Source: Davidsoniella eucalypti (taxonomy: Eukaryota; Ascomycota; Sordariomycetes; Microascales; Ceratocystidaceae). Taken from it: a DNA stretch of 64,000 bases. The stretch lies in NCBI GenBank assembly GCA_004009845.1, contig RMBW01000080.1:1-64000 (forward strand), written 5' to 3'. Positions 50,137-60,251 of this stretch are shown piece after piece. The notes under the pieces are model-generated. The model saw nothing but the letters and a program-made list of their open reading frames with translations, made no database searches and was not told where the DNA came from. The number at the start of each line of letters is the position of its first letter. The first letter of the stretch is position 1. A program made the translations under genes and the position numbers.

Positions 50137-51052
50137 ATGGCCCCCAAGGACAACAAGAAGGGTACGTGATAGATCTCTATGCTATTGCAAATCTGTCACC
50201 AAAGCTTTTCGAAACCTTTCGATTTCGCCGTCTGTCGAACTCTATTACCCGAATCATCTCGAATGCCACGACTCTGAAATACGATCATTACATTTCGTCA
50301 ACGATGTTTTCATATGGGGTGGGGAGCAATGGAAAGGAAGACGCCGGGATGAAACCCGGGCTGTCTTTTTCCTTGTCTAGACACGTCATCTTAAGGCATC
50401 AAGCAGCAGCAGACTTTGCGAGTTCTTTTTTCTTATGAAGAGCGATTGCTGATGCGTTTTTTTCTCTAATATAGCTGCCAAGGGCACCAAGAAGGCTAAC
50501 GCCGCCGCTAAGGCCGCCCTTAAGGGTGTAAGTTAACATTCGATAACATCACTCAATTGTCTCTCATGAACCAGATACTAACACACCGGTACAGGTCAAC
50601 TCCCACAAGGTCAAGAAGGCTCGCTTCAGCACCATCTTCCATCGCCCCAAGACTCTGGAGGTTTCGCGCGCTCCCAAGTACCCCCGCAAGTCGATCCCCC
50701 ACGATGTCCGCCTGGATGAGCACAAGGTCATTGTTCACCCCCTAAACACTGAGTCTGCCATGAAGAAGATCGAGGAGAACAACACCCTTGTCTTCATCGT
50801 CAACATCAAGGCCAACAAGGCCCAGATTAAGCTGGCCCTGAAGAAGCTCTACGATATTGACACCGTCAAGATCAACACCCTGATCCGGTATGTATTGTCC
50901 TATGCTAGTCGAGCAATTTTTTTGTCATTGAATATATGAGTTACTAACCTATTCGTTCTTGTAGCCCCGACGGTTCCAAGAAGGCCTACGCTCGCCTGAC
51001 CCCCGATGTCGATGCTCTTGACATTGCTGCTACCAAGCTGGCCCTCGTGTAA
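50137..51052 (+). CDS. RPL25: 60S ribosomal protein L25 (uL23)
   Basis: Large-subunit protein at the polypeptide exit tunnel; uL23 binds 25S rRNA early and forms the docking site for signal recognition particle and other nascent-chain factors. Four exons, 50137-50161, 50475-50527, 50595-50887 and 50965-51052, encode 152 residues. The basic N-terminus ([19 protein letters not shown]) is followed by [21 protein letters not shown], then [42 protein letters not shown] and the C-terminal [20 protein letters not shown]. This matches uL23 throughout. Intron 1 is 313 nt and interrupts the basic N-terminus after 25 nt of coding sequence, an early-intron layout common in ribosomal protein genes. The start codon context aaacaATGG is favourable. 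Confidence 0.97.
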
Positions 51053-51546
51053 AGCGTTGGCTAGTGATAGTAATAAGTCAAAAAAACAAAAGCTTTGTTT
51101 TTGGAACTGGGAAACCCAATTCACAGCATGAGGCATGACTAAAAAAAATACAAGGCGTTCTGAATCATTTCTCGGCTCTTTTTTTTTTTGCATTTATATG
51201 GGAGGATATCACAGGGGTTAAACTCAAGGTCAACATGGCGTTTTTGGACAAATGGAACAATAGGTCTATAAGACCGTCCTAACACGTACCACTTCTCTCT
51301 CTGAAAATTGTTTGAGTTCCTTGTTCACCTTGACCTGTGTATCTTCATGTGAGTGAATGCTGTAATGTGACGTTCGTAATCTGAATGATGTTTGGTATAT
51401 CGGTTCTAGCATACTTGCGAGTTTTGAAAGTTGGTAAACTGCATCTATTGTACTATTATATGATCACTACAGATGATAAATCCCAACCTCAAATTGGAGA
51501 TTGCTTTCTAGATGCCATCATAGTAGGGTTACAGGAAGTCTTGGCT
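51053..51546. other. RPL25 3' region and spacer
   Basis: About 500 bases with the RPL25 3' untranslated region and a T-run near 51180. No gene recognised. Confidence 0.5.
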
Positions 51547-51560
51547 AAAAATATAAAAAA
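51547..51560 (-). terminator. RNA polymerase III terminator of the 5S gene
   Basis: On the minus strand the 5S gene is followed, about 20 bases after its 3' end, by a run of six T (51555-51560) and then five T (51547-51551). T-runs of this length are the standard polymerase III stop signal. Confidence 0.8.
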
Positions 51561-51580
51561 GTTCAAATATTAACCTCGGG

Positions 51581-51699
51581 ACATACAACACCGGGGATTC
51601 TCATGTGGTCACCCACCATAATACTAGGCCGGCGCTTGGCAGGTTAACGAGGGGAGAGCGGACGGGATCCCGTGCTTTCTACCAGCTATGGTCGTATGT
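51581..51699 (-). rRNA. 5S ribosomal RNA
   Basis: A 119-base stretch read on the minus strand begins acatacgaccatagctggta and ends ggtgttgtatgt. The ends pair to form helix I (acatac with gtatgt). Hallmarks of eukaryotic 5S rRNA are in place: cgaccatag at the 5' end, gggatcccgtccgctc in the loop B/C region, and gtgggtgaccac near the 3' side, which includes the internal polymerase III control region. A T-run terminator follows. It is a single copy in this window, unlinked to other rRNA, the dispersed arrangement known from filamentous ascomycetes. Whether this copy is expressed or a variant cannot be told from sequence, but no obvious disabling change is visible. Confidence 0.94.
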
Positions 51700-52982
51700 T
51701 GAGAATTAGGGGTTTCAGAGGGTTTATATAGGAAAGTCACGATAGTACACAAAAAGTCAACCTTCCCTCCTACAACCCTCGGGGGGTACCTTTGAGTTCG
51801 AGTACCTCCCCCTCCGTCCAGTGATATCCCAAACGAACTACTATCTTTTTTTTCTATTTCTTCTCCCCATGGACTGTACGTAACTCATTGTCGTTGCCAG
51901 CAGCCGGCTTCATCTTTATAGCCCTGCATACATTTTTGTTGTTATAACGTTTGCTCACCAGCCGACTAGTTATCTCTGGTATCTCTCCTATCGCGGCCAG
52001 GAGCCGGCATTTAAAAGCCCTGCACTCGCTGTCGTTTCTATAACGTTCTCGTTCTCGCTGGCTTGATATACCGTTCCTTGCTTTGCCCCTTGGGTAGTTA
52101 TTGCCTTTAGCTTTGATAGCTATGCAACGACAGCAGCCGGTTTCTTCGGAATCCCTGCATCCACGCTTTTTTGCTTCTCACCGGCGTTGTTGCAATCTAC
52201 TACTTGGAACATTCTCCTTCTTCGTCTAAACGGTTTGCCTCTGGGCATCTTGCCGGGGACCAAGAAGTTACCACTCAGTTTTCTCATAGAGCGCGTCGAG
52301 TCTTGCTCATTGTTTGAAGTCTATTAGTCATAAGATTGATTTATGTAGCTTGGGGTTGTTAGGATTTGAGTCCTATCTGAAGTCTGAAAGGCTTTATAAG
52401 ATGATACTAGATCAGATTCAGATTAGGTTAGGGTGACATCATTCACCATGAACCTACTGTGTCTAGGTGGGATGCCTGTGATATATGACTAGCTAGTAGA
52501 TATTCCCTAACTGAAACAACAGAAAAGAGATCAACACAAATCACTTGTAAATTTCGAAAGCTAAGAACAATATTTTTTATAACTTTTTTGAGCCATCTGT
52601 GTCTTAAAGGATCCCTCAGAAACAAGACCTGTGTCTATTTCAAGTTTATATGTTTTAATTTTGTTTTGAGAAATGGATTTTTATTTTTATTTATTTATAT
52701 TGACACTCAGTCCACCCACCTATCCTTCAATTTCAAGCATCAAGACCTTTTCCTGTGGCGCAAATCTTAGACTCAAGCAGCCAACCAAGATCTCTAGCTT
52801 GGAAACTGGTTTTTCATCAAACCTAGTAAAGCATGAGGAGAACTCCCAAAGCAACCGTCATTGAACTGCAGAATATATCTCCGAGTTCCGGGGTTGCTGC
52901 CCATAATAGCATATGGGAACTGATAATCAATATATCATAAACAACCATTTTGCCATAATCTCAGTATTTAAACATCTTGGTG
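51700..52982. other. Spacer with degenerate repeats, no gene
   Basis: 1.28 kb upstream of the 5S gene and beyond the end of the FunK1 remnant. It holds three diverged copies of a block containing agccgg, then ccctgca, and in two copies tataacgtt (about 51893-52193). AT-rich sequence follows. No coding potential was recognised. Confidence 0.5.
51893..52193. repeat. Three diverged copies of an agccgg...ccctgca block
   Basis: Copies start near 51895, 51997 and 52130. Each has a cag/agg-agccgg core, a stretch of 12-15 bases, ccctgca, then in the first two gt(t/c)gtt...tataacgtt and an (acc/ctc)-agccg or gctgg tail. Spacing is about 100-135 bases, so this is an old tandem repeat. Confidence 0.55.
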
Positions 52983-55198
52983 CTATTCTAGGGTTCTAAT
53001 AATACTGCTGTACGCCTCTAGAATGGGGATGTAGAGCTGGTCAGGATTGCCCTCTGGTGTTCCAAGTATGAAATCTGCTGTATCCCCAAACAAGATTGAT
53101 CTGATGGTTAGGCATAAATGTTTCACAACACCTAGTAACTCTGGGAACTCACCCATTATACTATCGAGTCCAACTGTAGTCATACTTCCCAACTTGGCAT
53201 GAGCAATGTCATCTAGGCTTCCAACCTCTCACCTTCGAAGATTATCCATATCTTTCTTCTGTTTAATATCACCAAACCTATTGTACCATGATTGGCGTGC
53301 ACACATCCAAATCAAAACATAAAAGAACGACTCTAGGTCATGGCGATAGGTATGGTCAACCCCCTCCAGAACCTGAATTGCCATGAATGGAATTGTACCT
53401 GTTCCATGTTTCGCACTACTTGGACCACTATCTCCCATCTTGGCTAGATCGAGGTCAATAAGCATACCACTGAAGCCATCTGCAGTCTTAGGGTCTGTGA
53501 TGATGATGTTGTTTGTTGAAATATCCCGGTGAAGAATTCTGCCTGTCATGTAAAGAGACCTGTGAGCTTTTATAGCATCTCTCAGTGTTTCAAGTAACTC
53601 TCTCGCTGTCCGGAAGCTTCCAAGGGGACGACCAGCAGGGGAAACAACAATGCAGGAGTAGATCCTATTCTCCCAAGAAACCTCAGTAGCAGACTGATTT
53701 GTGTTAATTGATGGCTGACCAGAATTGTTCTGTGATTTCTTCTTTGACAAGGGTGCATCGGTAGATAGGTGATCAGATGTTTGCTTTTGTTTTTGGCTAG
53801 AGGGTAATGATGAGGCTAGTGATTTTGAACTTGGAGATATAGGTTGTCTGTCTTGATTGTGAAACCGGTGCCGTGGCGGAAACTCTAGGTGTTCTCGTAG
53901 CTCTTGGGTGGATGTGATTCGACAATGGGTTATCATCCTGTTCACACCCTTAACACCCCGTTCTTGTGTTAGCTTCAGGTGTTCAACTTCCTGATTCCAC
54001 TTTTCCGGGACCCATGAAAACTTGGCAACATGTCCATTATTTGTGGTAAAGCATGTGGTTGCTCGGCAGATAGCTGCTGTCTGTCTTGAAATCAGCTTAC
54101 TGAGTCTTATACTCGAGCCCTGTAGCTCAATATATTGATGCCCATCCACAGATTTGATAAATGTGTCTAGGCCCATGGCATCATCATCCATCGTGGCATA
54201 TCCAACAAGAGCCCGTGCAAATTTCTCTGGCGTTTCATGAATATCAAATGGACCTGAGCTATACGGACCTGATCGATCAAATACCCAGAGCTCCATTCTT
54301 GATCCACAGAGCAAGAAGCCATGAACAAGCCTACGTGTAGGGTCATCACCAAAGATACTTTGAACATAGCGTGTCAACTGAAGAAAGTCCGCCTTGAATC
54401 TGCTTTTGTCATAAGATTGCTTGTGCTCCCCAATAACAAGAACGTTCCTATAGCGAAAGGCACTGCCCGTGATTGCACGTTTCTGGAAGAAGATATCCAT
54501 TTGAACTTTTCGCCCTTCAAATTGGCTGACTGCTGTTGTAGTATATAACTTGTTTGGCGCAAGGGGGAAAGAACTAAGTATCTTGTAGTGAGTATAGCCA
54601 CTTCCAGACGGCGTTCCCGCTGGCAATCGAAGGAAATGATGTCCATCTGTTATCATCATATGCTGCCATCACATTGTTCAACATCTTGTTCTGTTCCTCT
54701 GTCCAAGTTTCAGGGTTGAAGAATTTGCCATGGAAGCCACCGACACCACGAAACGTACAGTCCTCAATCTCAAGGAAGAGCTCCCTCTCAATAAGTTGAC
54801 CTGTTTCACTATCACAAAGTCGAGTAGGGCTAGTCTCGATAGGATGGGCGGGAGAGAGTAGGCGGTGGGGGTGTTGTTGGGCGGATAATGGCAAATACTG
54901 TAGCCCAAACTTCAATTTCGGAGGCTTTGTTGATGATATGATCAATGAGGGGGTCGAATTTGTCGATTTTTGCAGCACCCTTGTCCAAGTCTGCTATTGT
55001 AGATGATATGGCTGCTCTTGCCTTAAATGCTCGTGTTGTGGGTGATGTATATAAAGATGCTAGAAGATCAGCAACTACGTTTTCTTGTCGAGTCGTATCG
55101 ATGTCAAAGAAGTCTAGTAGTTGAGGTCTATACGTGGCAAGAACATTATCAATAGGGTTCTTTTTGATGATATCGAGTTCTTCTTGAGTGAAATCCAT
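52983..55198 (-). pseudogene. FunK1-type fungal protein kinase, decayed
   Basis: The N-terminus MDFTQEELDIIKKNPIDNVLA begins at 55198. The region matches the FunK1 family of fungal kinase-like proteins, whose function is unknown. Later blocks are RWTSFPSIASGNAVWKWL, EHKQSYDKSRFKADFLQL, GFLLCGSRMELWVFDRSG, YSCIVVSPAGRPLGSF, ILHRDISTNNIII (catalytic loop), GMLIDLDLAK (DFG-like, as DLD), TGTIPFMAIQVL and YRHDLESFFYVLIWMC. The frame is broken three times: a shift near 54850-54880 after the proline run, a shift near 54580 after LYSLQD, and an in-frame TGA at 53229-53231 after DNLRR, after which the C-terminal DDIAHAKLGSM...LEAYSSI continues in the same frame to a stop at 52983. No introns fit these breaks. 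The catalytic-loop residues themselves survive. Confidence 0.88.
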
Positions 55199-56010
55199 AT
55201 TGGTATGTCTATAAGAATATGGCTGGTTAGTCAAGGGTTTCCTCAATTGAAGGTAGAAAGGAAAACGTAAACAAACCTCTTCCAGCATAAGCGGGTTTTT
55301 GCAGTAGGATGAATAGGAGAATGATGAATTGACACAGGAAATATGGTAATGTTGAGGGTGTTTATTTCGCCGATATAGAAGTTGAGAAATCGTGATAGGG
55401 TGTACTTTTAAAATGTCCAAATAACAACAAATGGACTCTGTTGTATATTCTAAATTGTGGAGGGAAACTGCTTAACTATATATATTTATAGTAGTTAGCT
55501 TTAGCTTATAGTGGATACGGCAATATTGAGATGAAAACAGTGAAGAAAACATAGTTATGTGACTAACTAACAATTGACAACCCATAAAACAACAATTAAA
55601 TGCCTGATGAAACTTTCCTCTATAGTCAGGAGAATGTATATAAAAATTACTATGCCTTACTTTCTCTTCCGGTAGTCTCATAAATAGATTTCTGCTACAC
55701 CCTGAAAGATTAAACAGCTTGCAAGGAAAGACCTTTATTCGTAAGGTGAATAGAAAACCCTAAATCAGAAATAATAGACAAGCAAGATATAACAAGAAAC
55801 CAACACAAGGCTCTTAGACTAACTATCTCCCTGAAGAAGAGCATGGTAGAAGAGTCAAAAAAAGTAAGAAGTCAAAAGAGATGATAAGATTCAAGGGAAA
55901 ATGGGAGAAAAATCATGGCAGAAGAAGGTAGAAAAAAACAAAAACAATAAGAAAAGATACACTATATGGAAAGATAAGAATAATAGATAAAGAAGACGGA
56001 AGTTGTGGAC
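55199..56010. other. AT-rich spacer
   Basis: About 800 AT-rich bases, A-rich on the + strand from 55740 to 56000. No gene recognised; base composition changes sharply at its right edge, where GC-rich sequence begins. Confidence 0.5.
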
Positions 56011-57711
56011 CTAGAAACGGTCCGCACGACCATGGAAAGACGCCGGCATCGGCTGCAAACCGGCCACCATGAAGTTGGTGATGCGTTGCTTAGGCAGGGA
56101 GCCAGCCGAGACGGAAGAAGATGGAGCGGGGGCCGAGGCAGAATCGGAGGCAGAGGTGGCGGGATCAGCAGAGAGAGTCCACAGATCTACCGCCGCTTCT
56201 ATCAGAGTGCCCATGGTAGCAACTACCCCGGAAGCCAACTGCTCACCATAAGCCAAGATTACCGGAGTCAACTCGGCAATGACCCCTAGAACCCACAGCC
56301 CGCAATCCCGAGTAACGCCATGACCGGCGTGGTCACGGCAAGAAGTTCGGTCACCACCATCACCGTTTGCTGTACATTGACAGCAAAGGCCCGGATGGCC
56401 ACATACGGCTTGATGGCCACATACGGCTTGGAAGACCGCAGAGAAGGGACAAAGGCTGGGGAGACAAATGTTCAGACCACTCGACTTCCGAAGAGTCTGA
56501 AGACCAAGTCAACTGGAAGCGGGGGTCTGTAGGCCAAAATAGGTGCGGGTGAAGGAGAAGCCACCGGAGACATAAGAAAGGCGCCGAAGAAACCACAGAA
56601 GCCACAGGCGAAGGAGAACGGAGGACCGATGGATCGACCACGATCTCAGGAGACAACACCAGAGGTGAGTCCGGAGCAATCTTGACCGGTTCGCCCAGGA
56701 GGAGCGGCGAGATCTTTCCTGGGCGCGTCGGAATAGGAGAGACGATAACCGGCGATGACGCGCCAGACAAGATGGATGAAGAAGCCGGAGATGCCGACAG
56801 AGAAGTGTTTACGGCGTCGGCTATCGACGACGAGGGCGAAGACGGGAGAGAAACATTGTCAGCTTTCCCAACCGAAAGTGCCGGTGAGGCAAGAAGCGGA
56901 GTCAGTTGGGCCTGAGTCACGTTCTCTAAAAGACCGAGACTACGATCCAAGTCAACGCCTCAGGCTCCGAGGCAGGCTCTGGAGGAGAAGCGGCAGCGGC
57001 TTTGGCCTGCCCGAGTCTGGTCACCGTAAATCAATAATTGAAGCCTGCATACAAGCTTATCTGAGAAGCTTGTTCCTGTTGGGCAACAGTAAAAACAAGC
57101 GTGTCATGGCGTGTAACCCGAGGGGGAATGGCAGGAGGGGCGCCCGAAAACGCGACGGGAGCCTCCTCAGGAGTCTCCACGGTGGCCTCGATGATCGGAG
57201 TGGCCACTAGCGCAGGAGAAGGAGCGGGGGAAGAAGAAGGCGAAGAATGAGAATAGGTAGGCGGGGAGCTGGAGGCCAGAAGAGACAAGTCCGCCTCGAT
57301 CTCCTCGCCACTCATGGAGTCTATTGCTACCGGAGGAGCATAAAAAGCAGACGCAACGCGTCTAACGCGTTCGCGGGCCGGCGATCCAGAAGGAATCGGC
57401 GGCGGCAACTCGACAACCGGAGGGGGAGAAGGCAAAGGGGAATACTCCCATTCCGAGTCATCTTCCTCGAACTCACCGTCCCGAGCCGACAGGAAAGTGG
57501 ATGGGTCATGAGGGCCCATCCGACACTTGTCCTCGGCGTCGAAGGCCCAGCGAGCGGTCTTCTTCGACCTGTCAGTCAACGGAAACCACGACTCGGGGCG
57601 CGACAGGACCGACTTCAGCGGCACAACCTCAGAAACATGAGGAACCGAAGAAGCGCGCGCACGCAGCGGAATTGCGCCGCGAAGTTTAGCCTCGGCTGAG
57701 AGTCGACCCAT
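56011..57711 (-). pseudogene. GC-rich broken gene, unrecognised protein
   Basis: I do not recognise this protein. The clearest part starts at the ATG 57709-57711 (MGRLSAEAKLRGAIPLRARA) and runs 226 codons: a basic start, a globular-looking block with PESWFPLTDRSKKTARWAFDAEDKCRM, an acidic EFEEDDSEWEY, and a Pro/Ser/Ala-rich region. It ends at an in-frame TGA at 57031, after which the frame goes on as VTRLGQAKAAAASPPEP. A shift near 56950 leads into DRSLGLLENVTQAQLTPLL and a second Pro/Ser-rich part (56360-56950). A final fragment, 56011-56271, ends FHGRADRF. An 18-base direct duplication (tggccacatacggcttga) lies at 56396-56432. The segment is markedly richer in GC than its surroundings. It could be a retroelement gag-like remnant or a transferred orphan; neither is shown. 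Confidence 0.5.
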
Positions 57712-59564
57712 CCGAGAAACGGTGAGCAGAACCGGAAAAGACGGCGGAAGGGACGACAGAGTCGGAAACCGAACGACGACGATGTCGGCGAACGACGGAA
57801 CGGCGGAAAAAGTTGTTGTACTAAAATAGAAGATCGAAGTTAGCTTCTGTTAACCTAGGATGTGCGGAAACTCCGCGTCTGTCAGAGATATCGGAGTAAA
57901 CAACGACAAACACCCTCCAACAAAGCAAAGGCCCCCGTTGCTAACCACCGGAACTCCTCATTGTCTGGCCATGTATGCAAACAGGCGAGACAGCGGGGAG
58001 TTCCAGCGGCCGCTTAGAGGACGGCAGATCGGAAGCTATACCGAGACCTGCTGCAGACAGTTTGGCATAACTCCGCCTACCGCCTCCACGGCGTAGAAAC
58101 TGGGGCCCTCACTCCGGCTTTCGGGGCTTTCGGGGCGAGAGGCTCAAAGATCTCGTTCGGAGGGCAAGATATCATACCGATGTCATCGTGAGTATAAAGT
58201 TGGTATGTTTCTTATAGTAAAGAAGTTGGCGGTAGTTGCGATCTTTGGCAGATGTCGACGAAGTTGTAGTTATTGCTGAGCTGGAGCACTATGAAGAGCA
58301 GAAAAGAGAGAGGGGAAAGAACTGTTTAGATTGCTGCGAAATGGCTCTTATAAGAAACTGCCTCTTCGCCTTATTCGGCAAAAGTCTTACATCCAGCGCG
58401 CTCTGGTTGGCTGGACATGCCGTGACTGCTACGGTTGTTGCTGTAAACATAGACGCGCCGAATAGTCAACGGAAGGTACGCCTCCGAATCAGGAAATCAC
58501 ATTGCCCGATCGGGACGGAGGTCGAGAAGTCACGATGGACTAAGCGGACCCCCGTGATGTTTGGACGCATATCGTTTTGACTAGTCACGAAGTTTCGCGC
58601 CTATCTAGCAATATAAAGTCTGTGGTAGTACCATGCCATCTAGTTAGTGATAGGCTTGTTTTATCTCCAAATACGTTAATACTATGTAAGTAGTTGTAGT
58701 GCTTCAAACGTATTTAGACCAGACAAACATTATTTCTAAAACAAGAGATGACATGAGTACCGGAATATCAAGTTTCTTGGTCAAAATATCTCGTCTGTAG
58801 CGTCCGGAAGATGTCGTTTTGTCACGGGTGCCACTAGCCTATATCTCGATCACGATACTTAATGATATAAATTTACGTGCACCCGTCCAAACAAAGCACA
58901 TCATTTTGCATGAATGAGAACCTCGGTGGCTTATTCTTTGAGCTATTGTAGTTGATGTATAGTGTGCTCTCTAGTAGTCTGTGAAACCTCCTTGTCCTGG
59001 AAATCTGAGAGAAAATATCCTCCAACATTCTTAGTTCTTTGCCGAAAAAGGTAGATCTAGTTTACTTTCAGCATTGCTCCTTATGGCCATCTACCCTTAC
59101 ATTTACTGCTTGAATATGGCTTGAGTGTCTTCTTTGTGCCGCTATGCTGTAGCCATGAACATGGAGTACTTCTTCAAGCCATATATATACAGTCATATGT
59201 CTATACAATAAGAGGCATGGTTACTTGTACCTTTGGTGTAACTATGCTATATGGTCGTGGGTTATTACCGGTTACATAGTCTTAGGAATGTTGAGTATCC
59301 ACTTTCGAGATGGCAACTTTTTAGATTCGGTCTTCTGCAATGTCTGTCCTTTGCTGTGAAATTCAGATCTACTAGGCAAAGGAAAACAAGGCTGTAATGG
59401 TGTTTAGAAGAAGCGGTTACAAGTAGGATTCATGACCGTCCAACACTTTTGGGGAAAAAAGTACACCAACACTCAGATTGGCCATTATTGTTTACAATAA
59501 TACAAGTATAATATACAGTGCTTTTTGATAACCCTTATCTACCAAATGCTCACATCTAAAAGCT
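57712..59564. other. Spacer with GC-rich leader, no gene
   Basis: The first 450 bases (57712-58160) stay GC-rich and contain repeated ggagtt/aactcc motifs, including ctccgc, ggaactcc and ggagttcc. The rest returns to ordinary AT-rich sequence and includes the TIM8 3' region at its right end. No coding frame was recognised. Confidence 0.5.
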
Positions 59565-59978
59565 CTATCTACGCATCTTCTCGAGATGCTTCATGGTCAA
59601 GAAGTTGATATCAAGGAACCGCTGCACGCAGTTGGTCATGCAAGTCTCCTCAGTGCGGTCAAGGCTCTGGCCCTTGATATTGCCTGTGATACACTTTTTC
59701 CAGCATAAATCAGTCAGAGTGTGAGTAGCTATCAAGTGTAATAGTGTTAGTTTTTTTTCTTAGCTCAAGTTATACAGAAAACATCGAGATATGGCCAGAA
59801 ATGGTGGATGTACATATATTCCATTCATCAACTGAGATTAAGAAAAAGGTAAGGGAAGGTATGACATACTAGTCTGTAGCTGGGAGCGTTGGCCTTCGCC
59901 CTCGAGGAAACGACGAAGTTCTTCCTTGTCCGAGTCGTTAAGCTTGGTCAGATCGGCGTTGTCAATTTTAGAAGCCAT
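59565..59978 (-). CDS. TIM8: Mitochondrial small Tim chaperone Tim8
   Basis: Intermembrane-space chaperone that partners with Tim13 to carry hydrophobic precursors to the TIM22 and other insertion machineries. Two exons, 59870-59978 and 59565-59728, encode 90 residues, the usual size. The twin CX3C motifs that form the disulfide-linked hairpin are present: CWKKC and CMTNC. The N-terminus [20 protein letters not shown] and the [13 protein letters not shown] helix before the first motif, then [20 protein letters not shown], agree with Tim8 rather than Tim9, Tim10 or Tim13. The donor is GTATGT and the acceptor ATAG. A Mutator-like transposon relic begins about 270 bases upstream of the start codon and so lies in its promoter region. 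Confidence 0.93.
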
Positions 59979-60251
59979 GGCGTTGTTTTTGTTTCGTTTG
60001 TGGAATACAAAAGTTGTATGAAAGAGAGAGTGTGTGGTATTGTATAGCGTAGGTAGAGGATAAACAAAGTGTTAGGCTATGCTACTGAGATAAGGGATCT
60101 TGAATGGTCAAGAATTTATAAAGAAAGACAATGAAAGACAATGAAACAGATATTCCAGATTATACTGGTTCGTGGCGGATGATATATCGGTTAGCTTTGT
60201 TATTGATAATGACAAGTTGAGCCATTTGGTCTATCTCAAAAATTGAGTCAA
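59979..60251 (-). promoter_or_regulatory. TIM8 proximal upstream region
   Basis: About 270 bases between the TIM8 start and the MULE relic; AT-rich. It would hold the TIM8 core promoter and leader. A short direct duplication aaagacaatg(a) is seen at 60123-60143. Confidence 0.45.
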
